From positions 59,842,487 through 59,906,486 of the forward strand of contig OZ021727.1 of the NCBI GenBank assembly GCA_963978545.1: DNA of 64,000 bases. Reading direction: 5' to 3'. This DNA is from Linyphia triangularis. Lineage: Eukaryota > Arthropoda > Arachnida > Araneae > Linyphiidae. This document shows, in pieces, positions 1 through 8,930 of this stretch; position 1 is the stretch's first letter, and each line of letters begins with the position of its first letter. The notes beneath the pieces were generated by a model that was not told the DNA's origin, did not search any database, and saw only the letters and a list, made by a program, of their open reading frames with translations. The translations under genes were made by a program, and so were the position numbers.

Positions 1-604
1 TAAAGATGAGCTAAATTGCATAATATTTAAATTTACAAAACTTCTCAAATTGTAAAAGTAATTTTGATATGTACGCTGATAACAGTTTCAGGTAAATTAA
101 CACATGCTCTAATAGTTCTTTTGTTTATGTTTTATGTTTTAATTCAATAATTTAATCTGGGTTAAAACTATTTTCATGCAAGACAGAATTAATTAATCCT
201 TGCTTAAGATAAGATAATATAGATTCTCAATAGATAATTAATATAGATTCTCAAACTAAAATCCTGTTATTAATGCATTTTTTCAACAAAACTAAACACA
301 AGCCACACTTTCAAATTTATTAATTAAACTTTATAACTTTATTCTTTGGTATGCTTTAATATATTGAGTAAATTTTTGAGTATTATTTCTTGCGTTCCAA
401 TAATATTAGAATTTAAAATTTAAACCAATATTTTCTTATCTCAAGGCTAAATCACAGTGTTTCCTAGGAGTCATGCCAGTGCAGCAAAAATCCCTTAATA
501 GTTAAAGGAAAGAATGTCAATCATTAAGGCAAAATATTTATGGTTTCTTAAGCATTTATTTAGCATCTCTTGTTTCAATTTGACTAAGTTTAAACAAATA
601 AATA
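1..604. other. AT-rich left flank of the retrotransposon
   Basis: This stretch has no coding frame I can support. It contains a short direct repeat, TATAGATTCTCAA, at about 218-230 and 242-254. The bases next to the LTR (601-604, AATA) are relevant to the target-site duplication. The 65-aa and 61-aa minus-strand frames that start here run into the LTR and are not believable genes. Confidence 0.6.
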
Positions 605-941
605 TGTGGTAAAGGCACAGTGATAAATAGTTCGTATAGTGGATTTCGTAGTATTTTAAAACACCAGATATTATACCATCCAAATTTGCCATAAATTAAA
701 GTCAAAGGAATGACAGCAGCTTGAACAAGAGTTAAATACAATTCATTTAATCAACAAATGGGTCACAGATTACAAGTAATTCGGACTTACCCGGATAGTG
801 GTCACAGTTACACGACCCAACATGGTCGGAAGTAGATCAAATTAAGTTTAATTTTACTAAGAAGCAGGACTATGTCCCTCAGTCTAAAGATAGTGTTGGA
901 ACTAAGAGAGCTGGGAGCGAAGTGGTTTAAAATCTGAAAAG

Positions 942-1139
942 TCAATTCTCCTCATTGCTTTTCAAAATTACTCTAAGGTCCAGCATTGGTGGCATCATCG
1001 AGAGGTGTGTCATATTCCCTCTATTGGTGATTTCCAAGAGTGAAGGTGGCACAAAAAAACACGTCCTTGTTCTCTGGTTGGTAGGTCGGTAGGTCTTTTT
1101 TGTGACCGGAGAGAGGGACCCTAAATTCGTAAAAACCAT
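942..1139 (-). other. Small ORF inside the 3' LTR (65 codons from ATG)
   Basis: The LTR encodes, in element sense, a 65-codon frame from ATG at 1139 to TGA at 942. It extends to 83 codons if a TTG at 1193 is used. The peptide includes KKTYRPTNQRTR and LLEITNRGNM. The frame is preserved in both LTRs, but the LTRs are nearly identical, so this is no evidence of selection. I have an unverified impression of similar peptides among spider hypothetical proteins. Confidence 0.35.
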
Positions 1140-1341
1140 CAGAAGTGTCCAAAAGGGGCGCCAATGTCCAGCTATGTCTGGCTTCCAAGACAACTGGATT
1201 TATTATCCATTCTTCTGAGGAGAGATGTTTCTTTTGATCAGTGAGACACCGAGTCTACTCGTAGTAGAATTGACATAAGAAGGGGAAGGGGGGGAGGGAG
1301 GAAAAGTCGTAAACTTTCGGAGTCCCTCCATGAATTTCTAG

Positions 1342-1366
1342 TGTGATGATACATAGCTTCATCACA
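1342..1366. repeat. Terminal palindrome of the 3' LTR
   Basis: TGTGATGA and TCATCACA form a perfect 8-bp inverted repeat around the 9-nt loop TACATAGCT. It sits exactly at the U3 terminus, so the end recognised by integrase is itself part of a hairpin. Confidence 0.7.
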
Positions 1367-1378
1367 GTTCCTCCCCTT
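1367..1378 (-). other. Polypurine tract (PPT)
   Basis: On the minus strand the 12 bases AAGGGGAGGAAC lie directly upstream of the 3' LTR start TGTGATG. A G-rich purine run in this position is the expected plus-strand primer site for reverse transcription. Confidence 0.88.
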
Positions 1379-1711
1379 GCACACGTTTGCAAAAAGCATA
1401 TGACAACAGGAGGTCTATACCTCGACTGGTGTACATCTCAATTGGAATTCAGGCACAGGTGTCGTTGAACCACAGGAGTAACATGTACCGAAATGAGGTC
1501 TATACCCCATTGGCACAAATCAGGCACATCTGGAAGCTGAAAACCATTTCAAGATTTGGTCTATACCTTGTCTTGAAAGTAGACTGCACGGACCGACGCT
1601 GGTGTTGTTCCACATCACAGAATCTGGAAGTCAGCAAGGGCAGTTATCAACGCTTGTCCACATCATATCCGGGCCAGCCGGATGGCGGGTGGACGAAAGG
1701 ATCACTACTCG

Positions 1712-2083
1712 TCAGCTAGATTCCCGTCGCTGGCTGTTTGTCGACCCCCTAGGACTCCGTGGGTGGCTGCATGGGTTGCTGGTCTCTGATGTGGGAAATT
1801 GTGCTCCTGTAATCCTCGAATGTGGTGTGTGAAACAGGCCTGGGTTGGGTTCCTGGATGTATGTTGCTTGGATGCTGTACTGTAGATCATCCCTCTTTCT
1901 GGTCAGCTCAGTCATGCGACGGTCAGTCTGTATTGCATGTCCTCTAGTCATCTGGTTGTCTGAAGCTCGGGCACAAGCGAAAGCTTTGGAAGAGAGCAAG
2001 AGGTGGACCGGCTTATGTAACGGCTTGTCATCCTTCAGGAAAAAATGGATCCTGGTACGTCTCTGGGCTGTGATTCTGCTCTC
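1712..2083 (-). CDS. Possible third ORF of the retrotransposon (123 codons, unrecognised)
   Basis: This is a same-sense frame open from just after tandem TGA codons (2084-2089) to TGA at 1712. It codes for a hydrophilic protein with many Arg, Ser, Thr and His; one stretch reads RRMTELTRKRDDLQYSIQ, plausible as a short helix. There is no early ATG; the first in-frame ATG is about 48 codons in, so expression would need splicing or another start. The region is GC-richer than the flanks, which lowers the stop frequency, so chance is not excluded. I recognise no family. Confidence 0.3.
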   Translation of the reverse strand, partial: ESRITAQRRTRIHFFLKDDKPLHKPVHLLLSSKAFACARASDNQMTRGHAIQTDRRMTELTRKRDDLQYSIQATYIQEPNPGLFHTPHSRITGAQFPTSETSNPCSHPRSPRGSTNSQRRESS

Positions 2084-2537
2084 TCATCACTCCGGTAGGT
2101 CCTCATCATCTCAGGAGTAGGACTCCACTGTCAGACTCAATTGTCAATGCATAGGCAAGAACTGGGCCTATAAAATTACTAAGACTCTCTCTCGAACTGT
2201 TATTGTCTATCAGTTATATAAAACTTCATTAAAAGTAAAGTCCAAATTTACATGTCATCAAGTAACCCAAATTAATTACTAATTATTTCTGAATAATACG
2301 CGCACAAAAAAAATCACTTTGTTTTTCTCTTTAATTTACAATTCAATCTTTCAGATTTTTCTCTGTAAAGAGAAAAAAAAAACCTTCCTCATTCACCTCA
2401 AGAAAAAAAAATTCATTTCCTAAATTACCATGTATTTTTTTCTACTTATACTTTTTTTTTCTTCAAAAAAAAATTCACAAACGCGCAAAAAGAAAAAAAA
2501 AATCAAAATACACATACATTAATATATCAACTGTGTT

Positions 2538-2837
2538 TCAATAAGTGCCTCTCTCGATTTTTCTCATAAATTGAAAGGAAGAAACAAACGATTCACCCCC
2601 TTTGATGCATTCTATAGACGAGAAAAAAGAAACCAACTTTAAACAGAACGCAAAAAAAAGCTGCCTGCATTCGCGAGAAGAGGAAATCGAAACCAGTTCT
2701 TTACCATGGCCATCTTCTAACCTGGTCACTTCAACTATAACTAGTTCGCCAGCCTGTGGCACAGTGGCTTCTCTAAAACGAGGAATCCTAGGTACCGGTT
2801 TAGCCTCACGACCAAACATCCGTACTGAACTGAAAAG
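2538..2837 (-). other. Same-sense open frame with splice-like borders in the 3' region
   Basis: This minus-strand frame is open for about 99 codons, including an ATG at 2819. A pyrimidine-rich stretch ending TTTTCAG (AG at 2831-2830) precedes the ATG. A donor-like G|GTAAAG follows at 2705/2704, bounding an exon-like segment of 125 nt (2829-2705). The predicted peptide includes AKPVPRIPRFREATVPQ and GELVIVEVTRLEDGHG, with balanced composition. I do not recognise it. It could be a spliced accessory exon of the element or a captured host exon. Confidence 0.3.
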
Positions 2838-3220
2838 CTAAATTGTTTGGGTGATACGATTTTTTTTTCCCAGCTTCACGACTCACGTGGGAGAAAAGAA
2901 ATGGATTCTTTAAAAATATAAAGGCGGTAACGTTGCATTTCTGTTTTTATTAATATGACCGAATTGATTTCATGTACTTTAACCCTATTCCTTATAGGAT
3001 CGCAGCGGAAATTTTTTTCTCTAATCCAATGATTATAATCAATTTTTATTTCAGAAATCGACCCCTTAGCGACAATATTTAGTACTGTCACAAAACAATT
3101 GTATATCATTGTATTTCCATTTTTTTTTTAACCTGTTTGAAAAAATGTATTGTTTGCCCTTTCTTACTGTATAATTTAAAGAGATTTTTCTACCTTCTTT
3201 GATATTTCAGATATCCCTTT

Positions 3221-3222
<2 letters not shown>

Positions 3223-3264
<42 letters not shown>
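3223..3264. repeat. 42-base poly(T) tract
   Basis: This uninterrupted T-run inside the retrotransposon 3' region reads as poly(A) in element sense. It could be the tail of a nested retroposon or a simple expansion. I could not define flanking duplications. Confidence 0.8.
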
Positions 3265-3268
<4 letters not shown>

Positions 3269-3794
3269 GGCAAAGGACAACCAAGCGTTAATACATTCCC
3301 TTTCTAGGCATCAATCAATGGTCCTTGATTGAAATAACACAATTTTATAAAAATGCTTATTTATCTGTCAAATCAAATCGTGCATTTCATTTTTAATATT
3401 TCCATCCTGTTAATATTCGTTTTATTCCACAAGTGCTCCATCGCCAAACGAAGCCATCAGAAATCTATGCCAAAGTAGTTTTATAGCAACCCCCAAAAAA
3501 AAAGAAAAAAGGCCCCCCGAAAAGAGGGTGTGGCTTTCCGTAATCACTTGCCTCCCCTCCTAAAAAGAAGGTGAGATATTTTGCAATGTTTGTAAACAGA
3601 CTGGTTTTGTGTGTTATGATCGTTTGTGTCTGTTTTCTTTTTTTTTTTTTTGTAAAATGTTACAAAAAATCCTTATTTATTTATTTTTACCAGTGTTTTG
3701 TAATTTTATGAATATATCTCTTGATTTCTTGACACCTACCAACATTTTTATTTAATTTTGTATTTATATTGCTATCAAATACTCCGTTTTGCTC

Positions 3795-6700
3795 TTAAAC
3801 GGCATTTCTACATTTCTTTGTGGGCCTGGGTCTTAAAAAATACGGATTTACACTTTTTTCCCTTTGTTTTTGCTTTGGGCATTTTTTAATTCGAGCGACG
3901 GATATTTTTTTGTTAACTAACCCATCGGCTATCGAAATAACGTGCGGGGAATTTACGTGTGTTACGCTATAAGGACCTGTAAACCTTTTTTTTATAAAAC
4001 GTCCCGTAGTTTTAATGTAGACCTGATCCCCGACAGAAAATTTTCTTTTTACAGATTTCATCTGATTCCTTTTACATCTTGTATTTTTTTTCTGTATTAG
4101 ATTTTTATGAACAGTTTGATAGACGCCATCCATCACTTTTTTTGTTCTAGCTATGTATAACGGAATTGCTAATTGATCATCGTTTTCCTGTACCTTATAA
4201 TTATCAAAAATATGAGGTATTTTTCGTCCGAAAAACACGTGATAGGGAGAGAATGAAATTCCTGAATGAGTACTGCTGTTATAAAATGTCTTGTGCAACA
4301 TAATTTTTAATTCCAAGTTTAGAATTTCTTCGTCTAAAGCATATATTGTTGTCTTTATGCTGCGATGACAGGCTTCGATTACATTTTCATACGGAGCATA
4401 CGGCAAAGAGTGCATAATTTTAATTCCCAATGCTGTATTTAAATATTCCCATATTGCCGATTTAAACTGTGTTCCCCAATCTGAGAATATTTTGTTGACC
4501 TTCCCATAAGTTGTAAAATAAGTCAGAATTTTCTCTGCTATTGTTTCTGCCTTAATATTAGATATGATATAAATTTCGAGGAATTTACTATACGCATCTA
4601 ACAAAGTAATTAAATACTTTCCGCACCGGAGTGGTCCTACAATGTCTACATACAATAAATCTCCAGGAAACTTACCATGATGCGTTATGCCATGAGGAAT
4701 ATGCCTTTGTCTTCCCGTTTTGAATATATTGCATTTATCGCAATTTCCAATGAAATTCCTTAAGTCAGAGTAAAGATTTTTCCAAAAAAAATTTCTCTTT
4801 AAAAATTCATAACATTTATGCAACCCGAAGTGAGTTTTATGGACTAATTTAAGGGCATTCTCTTGTAAGGATTGTGGTAAGACGACCGTTTCATTATAAA
4901 CCAACTTTTGGAGTTCATTTTTCATTTTGATAACGCATTTGATCAAATTTGATTCCTGGTCTATAAAGAAATCTCCTGTGCGCTTTTTTAAAAGATTCTT
5001 AGTCCCTAAGTCCTCTCTCAGTTCGATGAGATGTATATCTTTTAACTGTTCACTCAGAATTAAACCATCTGATAATTCAGCCTTAACATTAATTTGATTT
5101 TTGTTTGAATCGACAGTCAAAATATTAACATTTTTGCTAACCCTTTCATTAATAACTAAGTCCTCCGAAGAATTTTCCCTCAGGACCTCATTGCGTGATA
5201 GAAAATCTGCCAAAACATTTTTTTTTCCTGCTATATGCTTAACTGTGAAATCAAAATTTTGCAAATATAATAACCAGTTACATACAATTGAAGTTGGATT
5301 TTGCAACTTTTTGTGGTATTCTAATGGTTTGTGATCTGTCAAAACTACAAAATGATTGAACATATAATTTCTAAAATGTTTTATTGACTCTACGATACTG
5401 AACAATTCAAGTTTTATACTTGGATATTTGGCTTGAGCAGAAGTCAAACGTCTTGAAAAATAAGAAACGGGTCTTAGCTCCCCGTTAATTTTATGAGCTA
5501 GAATACTGCTTATAGAATAAGCAGATGCGTCAGTGTTTAGATAGAACTTCTTGGTTATATCGGGTTGGATCAAAAATGGTTTCTCAAAGAATTTCTGCTG
5601 CAAACTCTTAAATGCTTGCTCACATTCAGTTGTCCATTTAAATTTCTTATTTTTACCTGTCATACATTCCAAGACCCCTGATAATGTAGAATAATCTTTA
5701 ATCATATGGCGGTAAAATCCTGCAACTCCTAGGAAACGTTTTAATTGCCTCACAGTATTTGGAACTGGAAATCCAATAATTTTGTTCAAATTTTTATCTA
5801 TTGGAGAAACCCCTTTTTGAGAAATATTATAACCCAAAAAATCTATCTCTGTTTGTGCAAATCTACACTTTTTCGGCGATAAAGTTAAATTGAACCTTTT
5901 TAGTGTACAAAATACTCTTTCAAGTCTCTCTATCATCTGTTCAAAATCATTTCCACCCACTAATAAATCGTCAAGGTACCAGTAAACTCCTGGTCCAACA
6001 TCTTTGAAACACTCATTCATTAATGAAATGAAAAATGCAGGAGAATTCACAAAACCGTAACACAATCTAGAAAAACTATAATTACCAAAAATTGTTGTGA
6101 AAGCCAATTTTTCCCGCATTTCTTCAGGTACACGGATTTGCCAAAAAGCCTGTTGAAGGTCACATGAACACCAAAGTTTATTCCCACTAAGTTCATTAAT
6201 TATGTCACTGATTTTTGGTGGATAAATTGGAACCTTAACTACTTTAGAATTTAATAACCTCATATCGAGAGCTGTCCTATAGCTCGGTTTTATCCCTTTT
6301 GCAACATCACTTATGGTCTCTCTGCTACATTTCCTTACCAATAACATGGGGGCAGCGTAATTGGAGGTAGATTCGGAAATTATACCTGTTTCTAATAGTT
6401 CGGAAATAATTCTCTTTGCCTCGGGTCTCAAAGCTATCGGAATGGGATAGGGATGGCAAGCCACGGGTAAATCATTGAGCATCTGAATGCTTGGTTGGAT
6501 CGCGTCTGTTTCACCTAAAGTCTTCAGACTTGAAGAAAATACATCTGTATAATTTTGCAAGAGATCTTCCAATTCAACTTTATCAGTTCCTGATAAATGG
6601 GATAATTCAAAATCCTGAATATTAAATTCTTGTTTTCGCAATTGTATGGTCTCTTCAGAGGCTATAATTAAATTAACCCTCTCACTGTCTTTTGAATTGC

Positions 6701-7496
6701 TATTTGTTGGAAGCTCAATGTTTTCCTCAAAATCCAAATGTATGGTACCCAATTTCATATGCTTATTCAAAGTTAACTTATCTGTCTCCAAATTGGTAAT
6801 TACTGTACAGATTCCGTTATCTGTTGTGTTAGAAATTGAAGGTTGTAAATCCCATTTATTGTGCAATATTTTTGGCTCAAACATAACCTCGGTATCATTT
6901 GGAATCGTATTTTTTCCCAAAACTAATTCTATTACCTGTGTTTCTCCTGGGTTTAGAGTAACTTTCCGTTTTAAAGAAACTGGATATTCTTCAATTTGTA
7001 ATAAATTTAGGCTGTTTTCATGGCCTTCTAAAAGTGGTACCTTAGCATTTTTTATTTTTAGTGTCTTTTTCTCAAAATTAATGTGTACCAAATGTTTTTG
7101 AAAAAGATCATAACCCAAAATAGCTTTATACGTGTCAGGAAAAGGTTGTTTTGCAACAAAAAAATCATGACAGAGGTTCTGATTGCCAATTTTTAAATTT
7201 ATGGTAACACATGCTACGTATTCAACTTTTGATCCTGTCATTGTTAAAATTTGGCAATGCCTAGCAATGTATTTCAATTTCTGTACTGTTTTTACCTTTT
7301 CAAATACTGTAGGACAAAGTATACTGATAGAACTTCCGCTGTCAATTAAAGTTTTGAATTTCGTGCCTGTCATAATAACTTCAATCATTGGTAAATTTGC
7401 CCCTTTATCTGTATTTACATTTGACAGTACCTCTTTGGGTGTTGTTTGGCAGTTAGAAAGATTGTTTGGGTTGGGAGGAACGGACGAATTCAACAC
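3795..7496 (-). CDS. pol: Pol polyprotein: protease, RT, RNase H, integrase (about 1233 aa)
   Basis: Pol copies the element RNA into cDNA and inserts it. Numbering below starts at the GTG at 7496. The frame is open back to 7556 and is probably entered by -1 frameshifting rather than its own start. Protease: LIDSGSSIS with catalytic D52. RT: D446 in CDLQQAF and YLDD at 507-510. RNase H: D656 (NTDAS), E697, D721 (TDHKPL), D764. Integrase: a zinc site with H889/H893 (HX3H) and C919/C922; catalytic D951, D1006 and E1041; and a GPY/F motif at 1174-1176 (RFTGPYSV). There is no chromodomain; the tail is basic. No internal stop is present, so the copy looks functional. Oddities: the second Asp and the Glu are separated by 34 residues, and the usual Y-x-P-Q-x-N-G region is altered; the RT motif reads LCYGFVNSP instead of the usual PFGLxNAP. 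Confidence 0.96.
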   Translation of the reverse strand: MLNSSVPPNPNNLSNCQTTPKEVLSNVNTDKGANLPMIEVIMTGTKFKTLIDSGSSISILCPTVFEKVKTVQKLKYIARHCQILTMTGSKVEYVACVTINLKIGNQNLCHDFFVAKQPFPDTYKAILGYDLFQKHLVHINFEKKTLKIKNAKVPLLEGHENSLNLLQIEEYPVSLKRKVTLNPGETQVIELVLGKNTIPNDTEVMFEPKILHNKWDLQPSISNTTDNGICTVITNLETDKLTLNKHMKLGTIHLDFEENIELPTNSNSKDSERVNLIIASEETIQLRKQEFNIQDFELSHLSGTDKVELEDLLQNYTDVFSSSLKTLGETDAIQPSIQMLNDLPVACHPYPIPIALRPEAKRIISELLETGIISESTSNYAAPMLLVRKCSRETISDVAKGIKPSYRTALDMRLLNSKVVKVPIYPPKISDIINELSGNKLWCSCDLQQAFWQIRVPEEMREKLAFTTIFGNYSFSRLCYGFVNSPAFFISLMNECFKDVGPGVYWYLDDLLVGGNDFEQMIERLERVFCTLKRFNLTLSPKKCRFAQTEIDFLGYNISQKGVSPIDKNLNKIIGFPVPNTVRQLKRFLGVAGFYRHMIKDYSTLSGVLECMTGKNKKFKWTTECEQAFKSLQQKFFEKPFLIQPDITKKFYLNTDASAYSISSILAHKINGELRPVSYFSRRLTSAQAKYPSIKLELFSIVESIKHFRNYMFNHFVVLTDHKPLEYHKKLQNPTSIVCNWLLYLQNFDFTVKHIAGKKNVLADFLSRNEVLRENSSEDLVINERVSKNVNILTVDSNKNQINVKAELSDGLILSEQLKDIHLIELREDLGTKNLLKKRTGDFFIDQESNLIKCVIKMKNELQKLVYNETVVLPQSLQENALKLVHKTHFGLHKCYEFLKRNFFWKNLYSDLRNFIGNCDKCNIFKTGRQRHIPHGITHHGKFPGDLLYVDIVGPLRCGKYLITLLDAYSKFLEIYIISNIKAETIAEKILTYFTTYGKVNKIFSDWGTQFKSAIWEYLNTALGIKIMHSLPYAPYENVIEACHRSIKTTIYALDEEILNLELKIMLHKTFYNSSTHSGISFSPYHVFFGRKIPHIFDNYKVQENDDQLAIPLYIARTKKVMDGVYQTVHKNLIQKKNTRCKRNQMKSVKRKFSVGDQVYIKTTGRFIKKRFTGPYSVTHVNSPHVISIADGLVNKKISVARIKKCPKQKQREKSVNPYFLRPRPTKKCRNAV

Positions 7497-7509
7497 TAAT
7501 TCGCCTCCC
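7473..7509 (-). promoter_or_regulatory. Stem-loop downstream of the slippery site
   Basis: In the minus-strand RNA, GGGAGG (7509-7504) followed directly by CGAATT (7503-7498) can pair with AATTCG (7490-7485) and CCTCCC (7478-7473). This leaves a 7-nt loop and a 6-nt bulge on the 3' side. The 12-bp stem contains the start of the gag stop codon and begins 10 nt after the heptamer, close to the usual spacing for a frameshift stimulator. Confidence 0.65.
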
Positions 7510-8623
7510 CCGCTCTCGGTAAAAAATAATTGGATTCTGCAGATAAACGGCTTTGATTATTTTGAACTGGCCGAGTTGTTTCTTCTGTTGGAACATTTTG
7601 TCTATGTTCATAATTATTGGCCTCATGATTTTCATCAGCGTTTTCCCGCCTATCATTATCTCTTCTCTGAAAATTGTGGCGACCCCCTCTATATCCTGTT
7701 CCGCGTCTATTTTTCGACTTTGAACCCTGAATATCTCGATATACGGAGCACGTTTTGGCCCAGTGCGAAGATGCTCCACACAGCATGCAAAATTTGTCTC
7801 TTTCAGTTTGTTCCCCACGCAAATTATTTATCTCTAAAGTCAATTGCGAAATTTTTCTTTCCAAATCATTTGCCTCATGAATGGTATCATTGCTTGCGCT
7901 TTGCGAATACAATGCATTAACTCGTAGTTTAGTGACGGTGTCTAGAGCTGTTTGTGAATTTTTGGCTACTTCAATTGCTTCTTGAAATGTTTTTGGGTTA
8001 CTTTTGAGTACGTCTTTTTGTAAGCTTGGCAAAAGAGCGCTAGTGAATTGCGATAACCTGAGACGGTCTATAACATCTTTGGTTTGCCCAGTTACCGACG
8101 ATTCTGACTCACCTAGATATTTGTTAGAAATCATAATTAATCTATGAGCGAAGTTTTTAACAGATTCGTTTTCTCTCATGCGACAATTTGCGAACTGCAT
8201 CTGTAATTCACCCAAACTAGGCTCCTCCGAAAAGAAATCAACCAATTTTTCTTTTATCACCTCGTAATCCCTTGAATTAGATAATTCTGCATCTGAAAGC
8301 AGAAATCTTAATGCCTGACCCCTCAAACGACTTTTTAAAATTGTAACTTTCTCGGTTGGCGTCCATTGTGCCAATTCACCTACATCATCAAATTGCTTAA
8401 AGAAGAATTTTGTATCCTCTGTATCACCGTCAAAAAAAGAAGTCAATAGAGCTATTCCATTAATATTTGGCTTTGATCTAATAGTATCATACGGGTTATT
8501 TATTTGTGCATTTGCTAGTGGTAGCTCATTAACAGACTGCCTTGTTGCAGCTGATCTGCTCTGATCACGATTTTGCACCCGATCAGGTATGCGCCTATTA
8601 CCTCTTCGACGTGTTAGTACCAT
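7496..8623 (-). CDS. gag: Gag polyprotein (375 aa) with CCHC zinc knuckle
   Basis: This is the structural protein that assembles the virus-like particle and binds the element RNA in the cytoplasm. The frame opens with ATG at 8623 and ends with TAG at 7498-7496. Residues about 50-240 form a helical region typical of Ty3/gypsy capsid (retrotransposon gag family), with hydrophobic/aromatic patches such as FKQFDDVGELAQW. Residues 250-275 look like a short coiled coil. A single zinc knuckle CX2CX4HX4C is present: C279, C282, H287, C292. The tail after residue 295 is basic and Arg/Asn/Gly-rich, as expected of nucleocapsid. The frame has no internal stop or frameshift. Its last codons overlap the pol frame and contain the slippery site at 7520-7526. 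The start is supported by the in-frame ATG lying about 300 nt after the PBS. Confidence 0.95.
   Translation of the reverse strand: MVLTRRRGNRRIPDRVQNRDQSRSAATRQSVNELPLANAQINNPYDTIRSKPNINGIALLTSFFDGDTEDTKFFFKQFDDVGELAQWTPTEKVTILKSRLRGQALRFLLSDAELSNSRDYEVIKEKLVDFFSEEPSLGELQMQFANCRMRENESVKNFAHRLIMISNKYLGESESSVTGQTKDVIDRLRLSQFTSALLPSLQKDVLKSNPKTFQEAIEVAKNSQTALDTVTKLRVNALYSQSASNDTIHEANDLERKISQLTLEINNLRGEQTERDKFCMLCGASSHWAKTCSVYRDIQGSKSKNRRGTGYRGGRHNFQRRDNDRRENADENHEANNYEHRQNVPTEETTRPVQNNQSRLSAESNYFLPRAGEAN
7520..7526 (-). promoter_or_regulatory. Gag-Pol -1 frameshift slippery heptamer
   Basis: On the minus strand the gag codons TAT TTT TTA give the heptamer T TTT TTA in the zero frame, the same X XXY YYZ class used by several retroviruses. 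It lies inside the 59-nt gag/pol overlap (7498-7556). A slip of one base back leads straight into the open pol frame. Ten bases downstream lies the stem-loop at 7473-7509. Confidence 0.85.
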
Positions 8624-8930
8624 TATAAATCAAAGACAATCCTAATACTAAACAAATATCAGTTTTTTTTTTAACTCTTTAAAAAAACACCAAAATGCAA
8701 TTTTAAAATCCTTAACTAGCAAGCAATTTCATCAAACAAGAGAGACACCAATAAACACAGTCGCTACACAAATACAATCATTTAAAGTACTAGTATGTAC
8801 TTTGTAATTCATCCTAATGAATCCCTTTTTCATTAACTCCTACACAAAAAATTAAATTTAATGCGAAGCATGCTGTCTTTTCTTAGGCAAAACAGATTAG
8901 TATCAGTCACCAAAAAAAAAATGTGACTGA
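8624..8930 (-). other. Untranslated leader between PBS and gag
   Basis: This is about 307 nt of AT-rich sequence between the PBS and the gag ATG, where packaging signals usually lie. It contains GTCAC, an A-run and GTGAC (about 8907-8926), able to form a short hairpin next to the PBS. I see no upstream coding frame of note. Confidence 0.6.

Larger units (their letters stand above)
605..1366 (-). repeat. 3' LTR (762 bp)
   Basis: This is the second copy of the 8951-9721 repeat, colinear over its whole length. It begins TGTGGTAAAG and ends CTTCATCACA on the plus strand, so the minus-strand LTR runs TGTGATGAAG...CCACA. Relative to the other LTR there are three substitutions, and the G-tract at 1288-1294 is 7 G instead of 16, which explains the entire 9-bp length difference. 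It is preceded in element sense by the polypurine tract. Confidence 0.97.
1379..3794 (-). other. Long 3' region of the retrotransposon, no env recognised
   Basis: About 2.4 kb separate the pol stop from the PPT, where env would lie in errantivirus-like elements. I find no signal peptide, furin site, long ectodomain or membrane anchor. The part nearest the PPT (about 1380-2120) is GC-richer than the rest and holds a 123-codon same-sense open frame. The middle (2280-2540) is rich in T- and A-runs. The segment 2538-2837 holds a second same-sense frame with splice-like borders. A 42-base T-run lies at 3223-3264. The motif GGTCTATACC occurs three times on the plus strand (1412, 1497, 1558). Confidence 0.7.

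Noticed and set aside
1387..2841. Plus-strand frames at 1387-1719, 1602-1832, 1845-2120 and 2602-2841.
   Set aside because: They are antisense to the element and overlap one another in a GC-richer segment with few stops; no recognisable product.
1379..3794. An env gene after pol.
   Set aside because: No long frame, signal peptide, cleavage site or membrane anchor in the element sense.
6646..7920. Plus-strand frames of 151 and 245 codons (6646-7101 and 7183-7920) across pol and gag.
   Set aside because: They are antisense shadows of the well-supported minus-strand gag and pol frames and show no motif of their own.
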